Origin: Acidobacteriota bacterium
Lineage (GTDB): Bacteria > Acidobacteriota > Blastocatellia > RBC074
DNA: 64,000 nucleotides
Reading direction: 5' to 3'
Assembly: GCA_016196035.1 (NCBI GenBank)
Contig: JACPYM010000015.1
Coordinates: forward strand, 1 to 64,000
Both the position numbers and the translations under genes were made by a program. Below, one piece after another: positions 8,507 through 16,427 of the stretch. Each line of letters starts with the position of its first letter. Within the stretch, counting starts at the first letter, position 1. The notes under the pieces were generated by a model. The model did not search any database. It saw nothing but the letters and a program-made list of their open reading frames with translations, and was not told the DNA's origin.

Positions 8507-10354
8507 ATGTTAAACAACAATACGTTGCAACAAAACAACCCCGCAACGACCCCTGCCTGGCGCAAGCCAGTGCGGAATTTAGGCTTGGCTTTAATCCTTT
8601 CACTCGCCACGCTCGGCAGCGCTACCGCCGTGCTCGGACAAGAACCCGACGACAAACCGCTGGCCATTCCCGCGCGGCTCGGTCTCAAATCGGGTACGTT
8701 GACCCCGATGCCCGGCCGGAATATCTATCAAGCGAATCCCATCGTGAACGAAACGGCGGGGACTCAACAGGTAGCCGGGACGCGTTCGACCAGCGGCGTT
8801 TCCGACATGGTTGGCACGCTGAGCGTGCAAAATTTTCAAGGCACGCAGGCGAATCTTTCCAACACGCACGCTTCGGCGGATGGCTTCCGCAACTACTTTA
8901 ACACTTGGTACACAGCCAACTTTGCGCGGCGTGATTCGGCTGTTTCGGTGTGGCTATATAACGATATAGCGGGCGGCGACAATTATGATCTGTGGACTTC
9001 CGGCGGCACGGATTTGGGGATTGATGCCGTGCGCGCGGCGTGGCATTCCGGCCACGGCGGCATGTGGTCCACCAATGTCTTCTTCGCACCGATGGGCGCC
9101 AACTGGGGCGGGCGCGGTTGGAACGCCTTTTCCAATCAAATGTTCCTGGGCGGGAACAATTACAGCTATGGCGACGAACGGCTGCGCTATATGTTCTGGG
9201 ATACTTGCAACAGCGTGATGGTGAGCGGCGGGAACGATCCTTATTCGACCTGGGGTACGCGTTCGCGCGGCGTGCGGATGGTTTTTGGGTACGAGACGAC
9301 GTCGGTTGATAGTGGCGACTATGGCAAGTATTTCTGGGAGGAATGGAACAAAGGCAAGACCCTGTCGCAGGCGTTCCTGGATGCAAGCTGGCGCATCAAC
9401 ACGGGCCAAAGCCCGTCCGTGGTGGCCTTTGGCAGCGACGCGACCGATGCCACCAATCGTTTGAACAACGAACGTTACCTTTACGCTGGCTCGGTTGGGA
9501 ATAACTGGGGGCAATGGAGATGGTATTACGCGCGCAGTGCCGCTCGTGCCGAACTGTCTTCGCCTGTGAATGCGGCCAACCTCTTCCGCCAGGGGCAGAC
9601 ACCGATGCGGATTTACAGCGTCGCCGCGAAGAGCAATACGGCGGATGAATTCGTTGAAACGGCCCGCATCTTTGGGATTAAGGTCAACGGCGAGTCGCAA
9701 ATTCAAAACCGTCCGCAGGGCTTGCGCGCCATCGAGACCCCTGGCGCCACCTTGGTGATGGAAGCCAATGGCAATTTTGAATTGGCCCTGAAGGCGACTG
9801 CGACACCCAACAATGACCAGCAGATCGTGCTGGGTGATGATGAACTGATTCGCCAAGCCCGTGAACTCGCCGGACAGTTGAGCTTGCTCAAAGGACAGGA
9901 ACTGACGGTGGGCTTGATTCGCGATCTGAACGAAAGTGGTGGCGGCAATGCGGCGACACTGGCGGCGCGCGTCGTGGAAAAGACGGTGATTTTCGATCAG
10001 ATGATTGACGGCTTGCCCTTTATTGATCCCCAGGCAGGTCACCTCGAAATCACCTTTGACGCACGCACCGGTCAAGCGCGCAGCGTTCGCAGCACGCTCC
10101 AGCAGATGGACACTGCCAAACTGGCCGATGCTGCTCCGACTCAGCAGTTGTCGGTGGAAGACGCGCGCTACGAAGCGTTGTCCAAAGCTCAATTGCAGGC
10201 CAAAGCCGGTCAGCTAGAGATCGTTGCTGGCAGCGAAGCCACAGGCTGGCATTTGCTGGACGGGAAGATCGTGCCGGTGTTCCGGGCGGAGGTCAAAGAT
10301 CCGAATCAGCAATTCGGACGCCCGCAACTGGTCGTTGTTCCCTTGATCAAGTAA
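8507..10354 (+). CDS. Secreted protein with a caspase/gingipain-like His-Cys pair (DUF6345-like)
   Basis: 615 residues. A long n-region and hydrophobic segment LGLALILSLATLGSATAVLG predict Sec export, ending near residue 45. In the region of about 120-340, WHSGHGG (His183 in SGHG) is followed 51 residues later by FWDTCNSV (Cys234), and later by a helix GKTLSQAFLDASW. This spacing and order resemble clan CD cysteine peptidases (caspase, gingipain, CHAT), where SGHG and a DxCxS block carry the dyad. I recall similar proteins grouped as DUF6345, but cannot confirm. The C-terminal 250 residues show no motif I recognise. ACGAGGAGACACA before the ATG is a strong ribosome site, and a clear terminator follows the stop. 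Peptidase activity is an inference. Confidence 0.7.
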   Translation: MLNNNTLQQNNPATTPAWRKPVRNLGLALILSLATLGSATAVLGQEPDDKPLAIPARLGLKSGTLTPMPGRNIYQANPIVNETAGTQQVAGTRSTSGVSDMVGTLSVQNFQGTQANLSNTHASADGFRNYFNTWYTANFARRDSAVSVWLYNDIAGGDNYDLWTSGGTDLGIDAVRAAWHSGHGGMWSTNVFFAPMGANWGGRGWNAFSNQMFLGGNNYSYGDERLRYMFWDTCNSVMVSGGNDPYSTWGTRSRGVRMVFGYETTSVDSGDYGKYFWEEWNKGKTLSQAFLDASWRINTGQSPSVVAFGSDATDATNRLNNERYLYAGSVGNNWGQWRWYYARSAARAELSSPVNAANLFRQGQTPMRIYSVAAKSNTADEFVETARIFGIKVNGESQIQNRPQGLRAIETPGATLVMEANGNFELALKATATPNNDQQIVLGDDELIRQARELAGQLSLLKGQELTVGLIRDLNESGGGNAATLAARVVEKTVIFDQMIDGLPFIDPQAGHLEITFDARTGQARSVRSTLQQMDTAKLADAAPTQQLSVEDARYEALSKAQLQAKAGQLEIVAGSEATGWHLLDGKIVPVFRAEVKDPNQQFGRPQLVVVPLIK

Positions 10355-10386
10355 CAGAAGCGGTTCGTAACAAACCCAAATGAAAA

Positions 10387-10418
10387 GAGGCGGGAGCTTG
10401 CTCCCGCCTCCTTTTTTG
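10387..10418 (+). terminator. Rho-independent terminator
   Basis: Stem GAGGCGGGAG / CTCCCGCCTC with a 4-base loop, followed by a run of T, 32 bases after the stop of the secreted His-Cys protein. Confidence 0.85.
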
Positions 10419-10450
10419 ATGAAGCTGGCGTCAAGGATCAGGGCAAGTCG

Positions 10451-11323
10451 TCAGCGCTTGAGCGTAACCGTATCGAACTGCTTGCCATCCAGCCCGTAGG
10501 CTTCAATTTTCAGCTCACTGTCGGTGACGGAAGCCAGCAGAAACGATTGTTGCTGATCCTGCCCAAAGGCGGTGAAGTTGCTCTGTTTGTTGAGCGTGTT
10601 CCGCATGATTTTGCCGCTGCAACCTTCGGTGATGTACTGCACGCCGTTTTGTGGCTTGATGCGTTCGTAAGCGTGCACGTGTCCGGCCAGCACAAGTTTG
10701 ACATTGTATTTGTCGAACAGCGGGTGCAACTGGTTGCGCATGGTTAGATAGGGCGGATGCATACGCCCCGAAGAAAAAAGCGAATGATGCATAAATGCCA
10801 CTTTCCACTTTGCTTTAGACGCTTTGAGCGCGGCCTCCAGCCAGGCCAATTGTTCAGTTTTGAGGCCGGTTTCAGCAGTAGTATCAAGCACGAAAAATTC
10901 GACCAGGCTGTCATTGTCAGCCGTGCCTTTGACGAAGTTGTAATAGCGTTTGCCATCCATGTTGAAGTGCGGGTATTTAAGATGATCCTCGACCGAGGCG
11001 GCATCGTGGTTGCCCAGCGCCGCGTAAAACTTGACGTTGGCATCCAGCAAAGCTTTGTAGGGGGTTTCAAAACGCGGCTTGAAATACTTTGGCCTGCCAT
11101 TGCCATAAATGTTATCGCCCAGCATCAAGACAAAGTCGAAAGGCGTTTTTTCGCGGGCGGCAGCCATTTGCCGGGCGATCTCATATTGTTCCTTGCTGCC
11201 ATCCCCACTGTCCCCGATTACGGCGAAGGTCAGCGGCGGCGGGGCGTTTTGCGACCGGCTGGCGCTGGTGTAGCAGAGCAAAAATAAGAGGACAGCAACA
11301 TAGATTTGAATCTTTTGGCGCAT
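10451..11323 (-). CDS. Secreted metallophosphoesterase (purple acid phosphatase-like)
   Basis: A calcineurin-like phosphoesterase of 290 residues with a cleavable signal peptide (MRQKIQIYVAVLLFLLCYTS). The dinuclear-metal motifs appear in order: FAVIGDSGDG, LMLGDNIYG, AALGNHD, AFMHHS and LAGHVHAYER, the last as in purple acid phosphatases (GHxHxYER). It should hydrolyse a phosphate mono- or diester in the periplasm. The frame opens at 11404, but AAGGAGAAGG just before the ATG at 11323 and the signal peptide fix the start there. It lies 28 bases downstream of the PLD-like gene on the same strand, probably one transcript. Control by the nearby Pho regulators is possible but no Pho box was recognised. 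Confidence 0.87.
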   Translation of the reverse strand: MRQKIQIYVAVLLFLLCYTSASRSQNAPPPLTFAVIGDSGDGSKEQYEIARQMAAAREKTPFDFVLMLGDNIYGNGRPKYFKPRFETPYKALLDANVKFYAALGNHDAASVEDHLKYPHFNMDGKRYYNFVKGTADNDSLVEFFVLDTTAETGLKTEQLAWLEAALKASKAKWKVAFMHHSLFSSGRMHPPYLTMRNQLHPLFDKYNVKLVLAGHVHAYERIKPQNGVQYITEGCSGKIMRNTLNKQSNFTAFGQDQQQSFLLASVTDSELKIEAYGLDGKQFDTVTLKR

Positions 11324-11351
11324 ATTTTTCCTTCTCCTTACAGGTTTCTCC

Positions 11352-12194
11352 TCATAAGATAATGTCACCCCAATCCAATTCAAAAATAATGCGAAAATGC
11401 TCAACTGCTGCGGGTTCAGCCGTAATCAAACCGACTTCGCGGCGCTGATCCAGTTCAACTTTGCGCAGGCTTTGGCTGCCAAAAAAGAGGTCGCGCCCGT
11501 CTCGGATGATGGCCTGAACGTGCAAGCGTATCTGCGGCATTTTGCGCACGGTAATACCCTTGGCGTGTTTGTTGAGTGAACCGATGACCTTGATCTCGAC
11601 GCCCGCGCGCGCGCGTTCTTCCAGGTGCCGAATCATTTGGGCGTCACTCAACTTGTCGTCATAAATCAGCAATTGCCGTTCGGCGCCCTGAATAAAGGCC
11701 GACAATTTTTTGCGCGCATTGACCGGGCTGACCACAAACGGTTCCGCTTCGGGCACGTGGTTGATTTGCAAAGTGTCGGCTTCAAATAGGCCAATGGCTT
11801 CATGCACCAGCAGCGGATCTTCGGTAACCACGCCGAAGCTGCGGCTGTGATGAATGTCGAGAAAGGTGAAATTAAACGTCAGCAGGAAAAGACGGCGCCG
11901 GTCAATGATCATCACTTTGCTGTGATAGCGCACCAAATCTTCGGCGGTGCGCGTGATGAGCACGCCCGCATCGGTGAGGCGTTTTTCCAGCTTCTTGATT
12001 TCTTTGAGGTCTTCGCGGTTGGTGTAAGTGGTCAGGGCGTGCACGCGCACACCGCGCCAGGCGGCTTCGATGAGGGCCTGTTCGATCTCCAACCGATCCA
12101 GGCGATAAATGACAATCTCGACTGATTGTCGAGCCTCGCGAATTCCCTGTAATAACGGCTCAATGCCATCACGGGGTTGAACGATAACGCGCAT
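11352..12194 (-). CDS. Phospholipase D-like protein with one intact and one altered HKD motif
   Basis: 280 residues built from two PLD-like halves. The first half has a full HxKxxxxD motif: His91, Lys93, Asp98 in YHSKVMIIDRR. The second half has LHVQAIIRDGRDLFFGS, in which the lysine is Gln227 (His225, Asp232 kept). PLD enzymes pair two HKD motifs in one active site, so activity on phosphodiesters is uncertain; it may work as a dimer through the intact motif. No signal peptide or membrane helix is visible, so it is probably cytoplasmic. Nuclease (Nuc-like), lipase and non-catalytic roles all remain possible. Probably co-transcribed with the downstream phosphoesterase. Confidence 0.8.
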   Translation of the reverse strand: MRVIVQPRDGIEPLLQGIREARQSVEIVIYRLDRLEIEQALIEAAWRGVRVHALTTYTNREDLKEIKKLEKRLTDAGVLITRTAEDLVRYHSKVMIIDRRRLFLLTFNFTFLDIHHSRSFGVVTEDPLLVHEAIGLFEADTLQINHVPEAEPFVVSPVNARKKLSAFIQGAERQLLIYDDKLSDAQMIRHLEERARAGVEIKVIGSLNKHAKGITVRKMPQIRLHVQAIIRDGRDLFFGSQSLRKVELDQRREVGLITAEPAAVEHFRIIFELDWGDIIL

Positions 12195-12215
12195 TTCGTG
12201 AGTCGGAGACAGGGC

Positions 12216-12283
12216 ACAGCGCGTTGGCTGACGGAGCGAAGAGGCTGCCTTTTCGCTCCGTCACGCGGTGACGCCAGCGCTGT
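12216..12283. repeat. Compound hairpin between PLD-like and kinase-like genes
   Basis: Inner arms TGACGGAGCGAA (12229-12240) and TTCGCTCCGTCA (12251-12262) are perfect. Outer arms ACAGCGCGTTGGC (12216-12228) and CGCCAGCGCTGT (12272-12283) pair with small differences. It abuts the stop codon of the kinase-like gene and may act as its terminator. Confidence 0.55.
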
Positions 12284-13408
12284 TTATATGCCGCCTGCGG
12301 CCTTCAGTTGATTGATGCGGCTACGAATCACTCCAGTGAAGCCATTGACTTCTTCCTGGGTGGCGCCGGCCGCGCGGAAGGCGTCGCGGATTTGGTTGTC
12401 AGTAAGTTGGCCGATGATACCGGCAAACCAGCGGACGTGTTCGCGTGGCACACTCTTGAGCGAACTGCCCATCTTGCCAGTGTAATGGAAGCGCACGGCA
12501 TTGCCGCTCGTGCCTTCGATAAAGGCCTGCTTAGCGTAGTCGGCCAAATCCCATTTCGAGTGTGAGGTAAATCCACCCGCGTGACCGAGTGTGCCGCCCC
12601 AATCAGCGACCAGGTACCACTCTTTAACGCTGCCGTCCTCGTCATACATACCCAGCACGTTGTTATTGTCCGGTTTCGCATCCCAATCATTCAGCAAGAA
12701 GCCGAGCATGGCCAAGCCATAGAGTTCGCGTTTGCCATTGAACGGATTGCTGTCCCACCCCCAGGGAATACGGCGGCGCGCAATGTTGTCAGGGCGTTTT
12801 TCGAACATGCCATTGGTGAAGGAACCGTTGCCGACGAATTTTCGGGCGCGGCCCAGGCCCGTTACGCCATTGACCTGGCCGGAAGGGACGAAATAACTCT
12901 CTTCAACCATATAGCCACAGGCCCAAACGATGCGGCTGCACGCGACTTCGGCGTGGACTTCTTCATCGAACTTGATGTTCCATTTGACGCCATTGGCATC
13001 AATGACCTTGATCTTCGGATTGGTACCGGTCAGGTCTTCTTCCTTGAATTGGAAGGGCGGTTTGGGCTTGCCTTCCTCGCTGCCAATGCCCAGCAGTAAA
13101 TCTTTGGCGGCGACGTTGCCTGGGTCACGCCACATAATCGGCGTGCCTGTTTCAGTCGGCGCATTAGCGGGGATTTTTCTGCCGCCGCCTTTGCTGCTAC
13201 TGCTCTTGCCGCTGACCTTGCTGTCACTGCCGCTTTTACTCTCTTTGCTATGCTTATCCTCTTTTGCTGGTTTCTCTTCTTTTTCCTTTTTACTCTTTTG
13301 CGCCAGGGCCGTGTTGAACGGTAGCGTGCTGGCAGTGGCGAGACCTAAAGCGGCGATGAAAGCCAGTAGCGTCAGCGCACGAAAGAGTGGGGTACGCGTG
13401 TTTGACAT
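12284..13408 (-). CDS. Exported protein with kinase-like motifs
   Basis: 374 residues. A signal peptide (ALTLLAFIAALGLATAS) is followed by a Lys/Ser/Glu-rich linker (about 38-75) and a folded domain. That domain shows, in order, VKWNIKF (Lys142/Lys146), an acidic helix start EEVHAEVACSRIVWACGY (Glu150/Glu154), LLNDWDAKPDNNN (Asp243, Lys245, Asn248) and LVADWGGTLG (Asp269). The order Lys, Glu, D-x-K-x-x-N, D-x-G is that of protein/lipid kinase folds such as HipA, Fam20C and PI-kinase types. Kinase activity outside the cytoplasm is inference. AGGAGGTCAACC ahead of the ATG at 13408 fixes the start, although the frame opens at 13471. The gene stands alone. Confidence 0.62.
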   Translation of the reverse strand: MSNTRTPLFRALTLLAFIAALGLATASTLPFNTALAQKSKKEKEEKPAKEDKHSKESKSGSDSKVSGKSSSSKGGGRKIPANAPTETGTPIMWRDPGNVAAKDLLLGIGSEEGKPKPPFQFKEEDLTGTNPKIKVIDANGVKWNIKFDEEVHAEVACSRIVWACGYMVEESYFVPSGQVNGVTGLGRARKFVGNGSFTNGMFEKRPDNIARRRIPWGWDSNPFNGKRELYGLAMLGFLLNDWDAKPDNNNVLGMYDEDGSVKEWYLVADWGGTLGHAGGFTSHSKWDLADYAKQAFIEGTSGNAVRFHYTGKMGSSLKSVPREHVRWFAGIIGQLTDNQIRDAFRAAGATQEEVNGFTGVIRSRINQLKAAGGI

Positions 13409-13608
13409 TGGTTGACCTCCTACTAAAGTTTCAATCCTTGCGTTACGTGTTTGCGAGCGGAATTGCTGCACGAGGCGAGCGCGTCAGCCTCGATCATACA
13501 TGCGGATTATGGGGCCGGAAAAGAACGGGGATAAATTAAAAGTCCAGAGCCGGCAAGCGCTGGTTTGTAACATTGCTTTCTGCCGGCTACGGGCGAAATT
13601 TATTTCGC

Positions 13609-16047
13609 TTATTTGTAATCCAGTTTCAGATAGCTGCCCGCATCGCCGACCACCAGCACGAAATTCTGCCCATTCAGCGACACCCCGGTGATGCCTTCGG
13701 GCTTAAATTTCTCTTCGAGCTTGATGACATGGCGCGGTTGATCTGTCGTGTTCCCGCTCCATTCCCACAAACCAAATTCGGTTTTCTTTTCGTTGTCGGG
13801 CGCGCCCGAAATGATGAGGAAAGTGCGCGAATGGGCGTCATAGGAAATATCGCGCACGCCCTGTCCATCCAGTGAAAGCGGAATCACAGATGGTTGATCT
13901 ACTTGGATATTATTGATCGAAAATGGCGCCAGCGGGTTGACGAGTTTCAAAGGAATCAACACCGCCTGGCTGCCAATAAACGGCGAACGCAGTCCGAGCA
14001 AGAGCCTTTCGTGATTCGGATCGTAAGCCAAACCCTCGATATTCAACCCGCCTTCCCAGCCAGGCGCGGCGCCTTTGGCGCTGATTTCAGGCACATTCTT
14101 CAATAGGAACCCGCGCAGATCGCTAATGATTTCGGCTTGCGACCCGCGCATGGTTTGCGTTTGCGGATCGAAGGAGAAACGCATAATGGAGTTGGACATG
14201 GGTTGATTGGGATCGGACAGCGAAGTGACCGCATAAACATACGAATTACCGTAGGTGATGGCTTCCGCATCAACGAAGCTGACGCCCAAGGGGATGGGTT
14301 TCAGATCGCCCGCCTGTTTACCCGTGGCGTCCAAGGGCATCCACAATAATTCGTTCTTGCGACCGTCGTCGGCGATTAACACCCCATTGCCGCCTGGTAC
14401 CGTAATCACTCCTGAAGTTTCGGGTTTCTTGCCGAAGAGGCCAGTGCTGAACCCTGTCCACGAACCGCCGGGAACCAATCTGACAACGGCTGCGTTGCCG
14501 CCGCTACTGGCGTTGCCGCCACCTCCTGCCCCACCACTGTCATGGCCAGGGCGCAGCGCGAAGTAACCCAGAGCCAGCGTCAGCATCGAACCCACGACCG
14601 TCGCCAGAATACGCCCGCCGGAATTGACCAGCGCTGCCCGTAAGCGTTCGTCCTCTTTTTTCTTGCGCTCCTTCTCCTTGTCCTTGTCCTTGTCTCTTTT
14701 TTTGCGCTCCTTTTCCTCGTCCGCCGAAAGCGGCGCACCCACGGCATTCAACGCGCCTACGCCGGCTACCGCTGCGGCGACCGCTGGGCCAGCGCCTGTC
14801 ACCGTTGCCAAACCTGCACGGCGGCGAATTTCTTCCAAGGCCTCCAAGGAAAGCCGCGCGGTTTTGTTTTCGACCGTTTCCGCCGGGTTGCGGAAGGTCA
14901 GCAATACTTTGCCCAATTGCAATTTGTCGCCGTGTTGCAGCGTCCAGGCTTCGTTGCTGATACGGGTGCCGTTGACGAAGGTGCCATTGCTGCTGCCCAA
15001 ATCCACCACGCTGAAGCCCCCATCGCGCGCCAGCAAGGCCGCGTGCATGCCGCTGACGGTCGGGTCATTGAGCACGACTTTGTTGTGTGCGGCTTTGCCG
15101 AGAGCGATTTCCGGCTGATTGATGGGAATTTCCAACTTTTCCCCGGAAGGCAGTACGCCGATCAAACGCGGCACAAATTGTTTATCAAGCTGCGCGGCAA
15201 TCTCGCTCGCCGTCGCCAGCCGCAAGCTGAGCGGTTTGTTGACTTGGTTTTTGATCGCTTCCAGCGCCGCCTGGTCGGTCGGGTCGGCCACAGCCAAGAG
15301 CAACTCTCCCGGCTGCCCGGCCAGCGGGGCCATGAGTTTTTCGCGCAAGAATTGCGGCTTCAGCTTTTGCGCCATGCCGAGATCGAGTTCCGCCGTGCGC
15401 ATATCCACCAGTTGCAAATTGAAGGTGCGGCTCATCAAATCGCGCAGCCCCAATTCGGTGACGACTTTTTCTTCCAGCAAGGCGCGATAAAGGCGGCGGC
15501 CCCGCGCGTTCTTTTGGGCTTTGTCCACTTCGGTCTGGGCGACGATTTTGGAATGGACCAACGCACGCGCCACGGTGTCTTCGCTGGGTAACGGCGGGGC
15601 GTTGGGCGGCGGCGGCGCTGGCGGCGGCGGCGGCGGCACAGAGCCTGCGCCTAAAATTTCGGTGGCAGAGAGGGTCACGGTTTGATTGGCGGCGGCGTTG
15701 TTGCGAAACGTGATGATGCAGTGCCCCAACTTGATCACATCGCCGGATTTCAACTCGCGCGGTTCGTTCAAGCGGGTTTCATTGAGGAACGTGCCATTGC
15801 GGCTGCCCACATCAATCAGCGTATATTTCTGGCCGTCAAAACGAATCAAGGCGTGATTGGTGGAAACGGCGGCATCGCCCAGGATCAGTTCATTATCGGG
15901 GCCTTTGCCGATGCGGGTGTCGGGGCGCGTCAGCTCGCGTTCCATAGACGCGCCCTCGCGCGTCGCGATTTGCAACGTGGCATGAGCTTTCTCGGTTGCG
16001 TTGGAGGTGGCGCCGGAGCCGGACGGGGAATTGGTCACGTTCGACAT
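13609..16047 (-). CDS. FHA-MshEN-FHA-membrane-propeller (DUF3616-like) protein
   Basis: 812 residues. FHA domain 1 spans about 42-116 (RIGKGPDNELILGD, STNHALI, DVGSRNGTFLN). A proline-rich linker (PPPPPPAPPPPNAPP) leads to a type II secretion GspE-N/MshEN-like domain (about 155-297). FHA domain 2 (about 300-390) has SGMHAALL and LGSSNGTFVNGTRI. A highly charged Lys/Asp/Glu stretch (about 446-470) precedes one membrane helix (about 480-500). The last about 290 residues look like a beta-propeller of the DUF3616 type outside the membrane. FHA domains bind phosphothreonine and MshEN domains can bind c-di-GMP, so a cytoplasmic signal may be linked to an external sensor. The frame opens at 16134, but GAAGGA before the ATG at 16047 supports this start. 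Confidence 0.78.
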   Translation of the reverse strand: MSNVTNSPSGSGATSNATEKAHATLQIATREGASMERELTRPDTRIGKGPDNELILGDAAVSTNHALIRFDGQKYTLIDVGSRNGTFLNETRLNEPRELKSGDVIKLGHCIITFRNNAAANQTVTLSATEILGAGSVPPPPPPAPPPPNAPPLPSEDTVARALVHSKIVAQTEVDKAQKNARGRRLYRALLEEKVVTELGLRDLMSRTFNLQLVDMRTAELDLGMAQKLKPQFLREKLMAPLAGQPGELLLAVADPTDQAALEAIKNQVNKPLSLRLATASEIAAQLDKQFVPRLIGVLPSGEKLEIPINQPEIALGKAAHNKVVLNDPTVSGMHAALLARDGGFSVVDLGSSNGTFVNGTRISNEAWTLQHGDKLQLGKVLLTFRNPAETVENKTARLSLEALEEIRRRAGLATVTGAGPAVAAAVAGVGALNAVGAPLSADEEKERKKRDKDKDKEKERKKKEDERLRAALVNSGGRILATVVGSMLTLALGYFALRPGHDSGGAGGGGNASSGGNAAVVRLVPGGSWTGFSTGLFGKKPETSGVITVPGGNGVLIADDGRKNELLWMPLDATGKQAGDLKPIPLGVSFVDAEAITYGNSYVYAVTSLSDPNQPMSNSIMRFSFDPQTQTMRGSQAEIISDLRGFLLKNVPEISAKGAAPGWEGGLNIEGLAYDPNHERLLLGLRSPFIGSQAVLIPLKLVNPLAPFSINNIQVDQPSVIPLSLDGQGVRDISYDAHSRTFLIISGAPDNEKKTEFGLWEWSGNTTDQPRHVIKLEEKFKPEGITGVSLNGQNFVLVVGDAGSYLKLDYK

Positions 16048-16427
16048 TGTGCAGATTCCTTCAGGGACTAAGCTGGCATACGTTGCGATAGAGCTTTTAT
16101 AAAGTCGCGTTGAATCAAGGATTACAAGCCGCAACGCAACGGCGATGCTAATCCAGTTCGCGGGCTAAATCAATATGGTGATGTGGCGCGTCCGGGCGCG
16201 CCAATTCAGCCAATCATGAGCCGCGGCGCCAAGCCTGCGCCAAATCCCAAGGCGTTCCTGACCGCCGTTTTTTGTCCTCTTACGATCCCCACGCGCTGTT
16301 CCAGCCGCTATAAATCCAGAACATCTGAATAAGCGCTTCGTAAGGTATAATCGCTTGCGCCGCCACCTGCCAGCCGCTATAAGCGGCGACAGGACGGCGC
16401 AAGCGATTCCCCATAGTTCAAGCCGCA
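16048..16427. other. Intergenic region with -10-like box and hairpin before the S41 gene
   Basis: About 380 bases between divergent genes. TATAAT at 16346-16351 is a good -10 match, though no clear -35 is seen 17 bases upstream. A strong hairpin (16349-16408) starts right there. No gene is supported. Confidence 0.4.
16349..16408 (+). promoter_or_regulatory. Hairpin at the presumed transcript start of the S41 gene
   Basis: Arms AATCGCTTGCGCCG (16349-16362) and CGGCGCAAGCGATT (16395-16408) are perfect, and a second small stem GCCGCT/AGCGGC closes inside. It overlaps the TATAAT box, so any RNA made from that box would begin within or beside the hairpin. It may be a leader structure or another inverted-repeat element. 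Confidence 0.45.

Noticed and set aside
8954-10192. 412-residue minus-strand open frame over the His-Cys secreted protein
   Set aside because: Plus-strand gene has signal peptide, ribosome site and terminator; the antisense frame has none.
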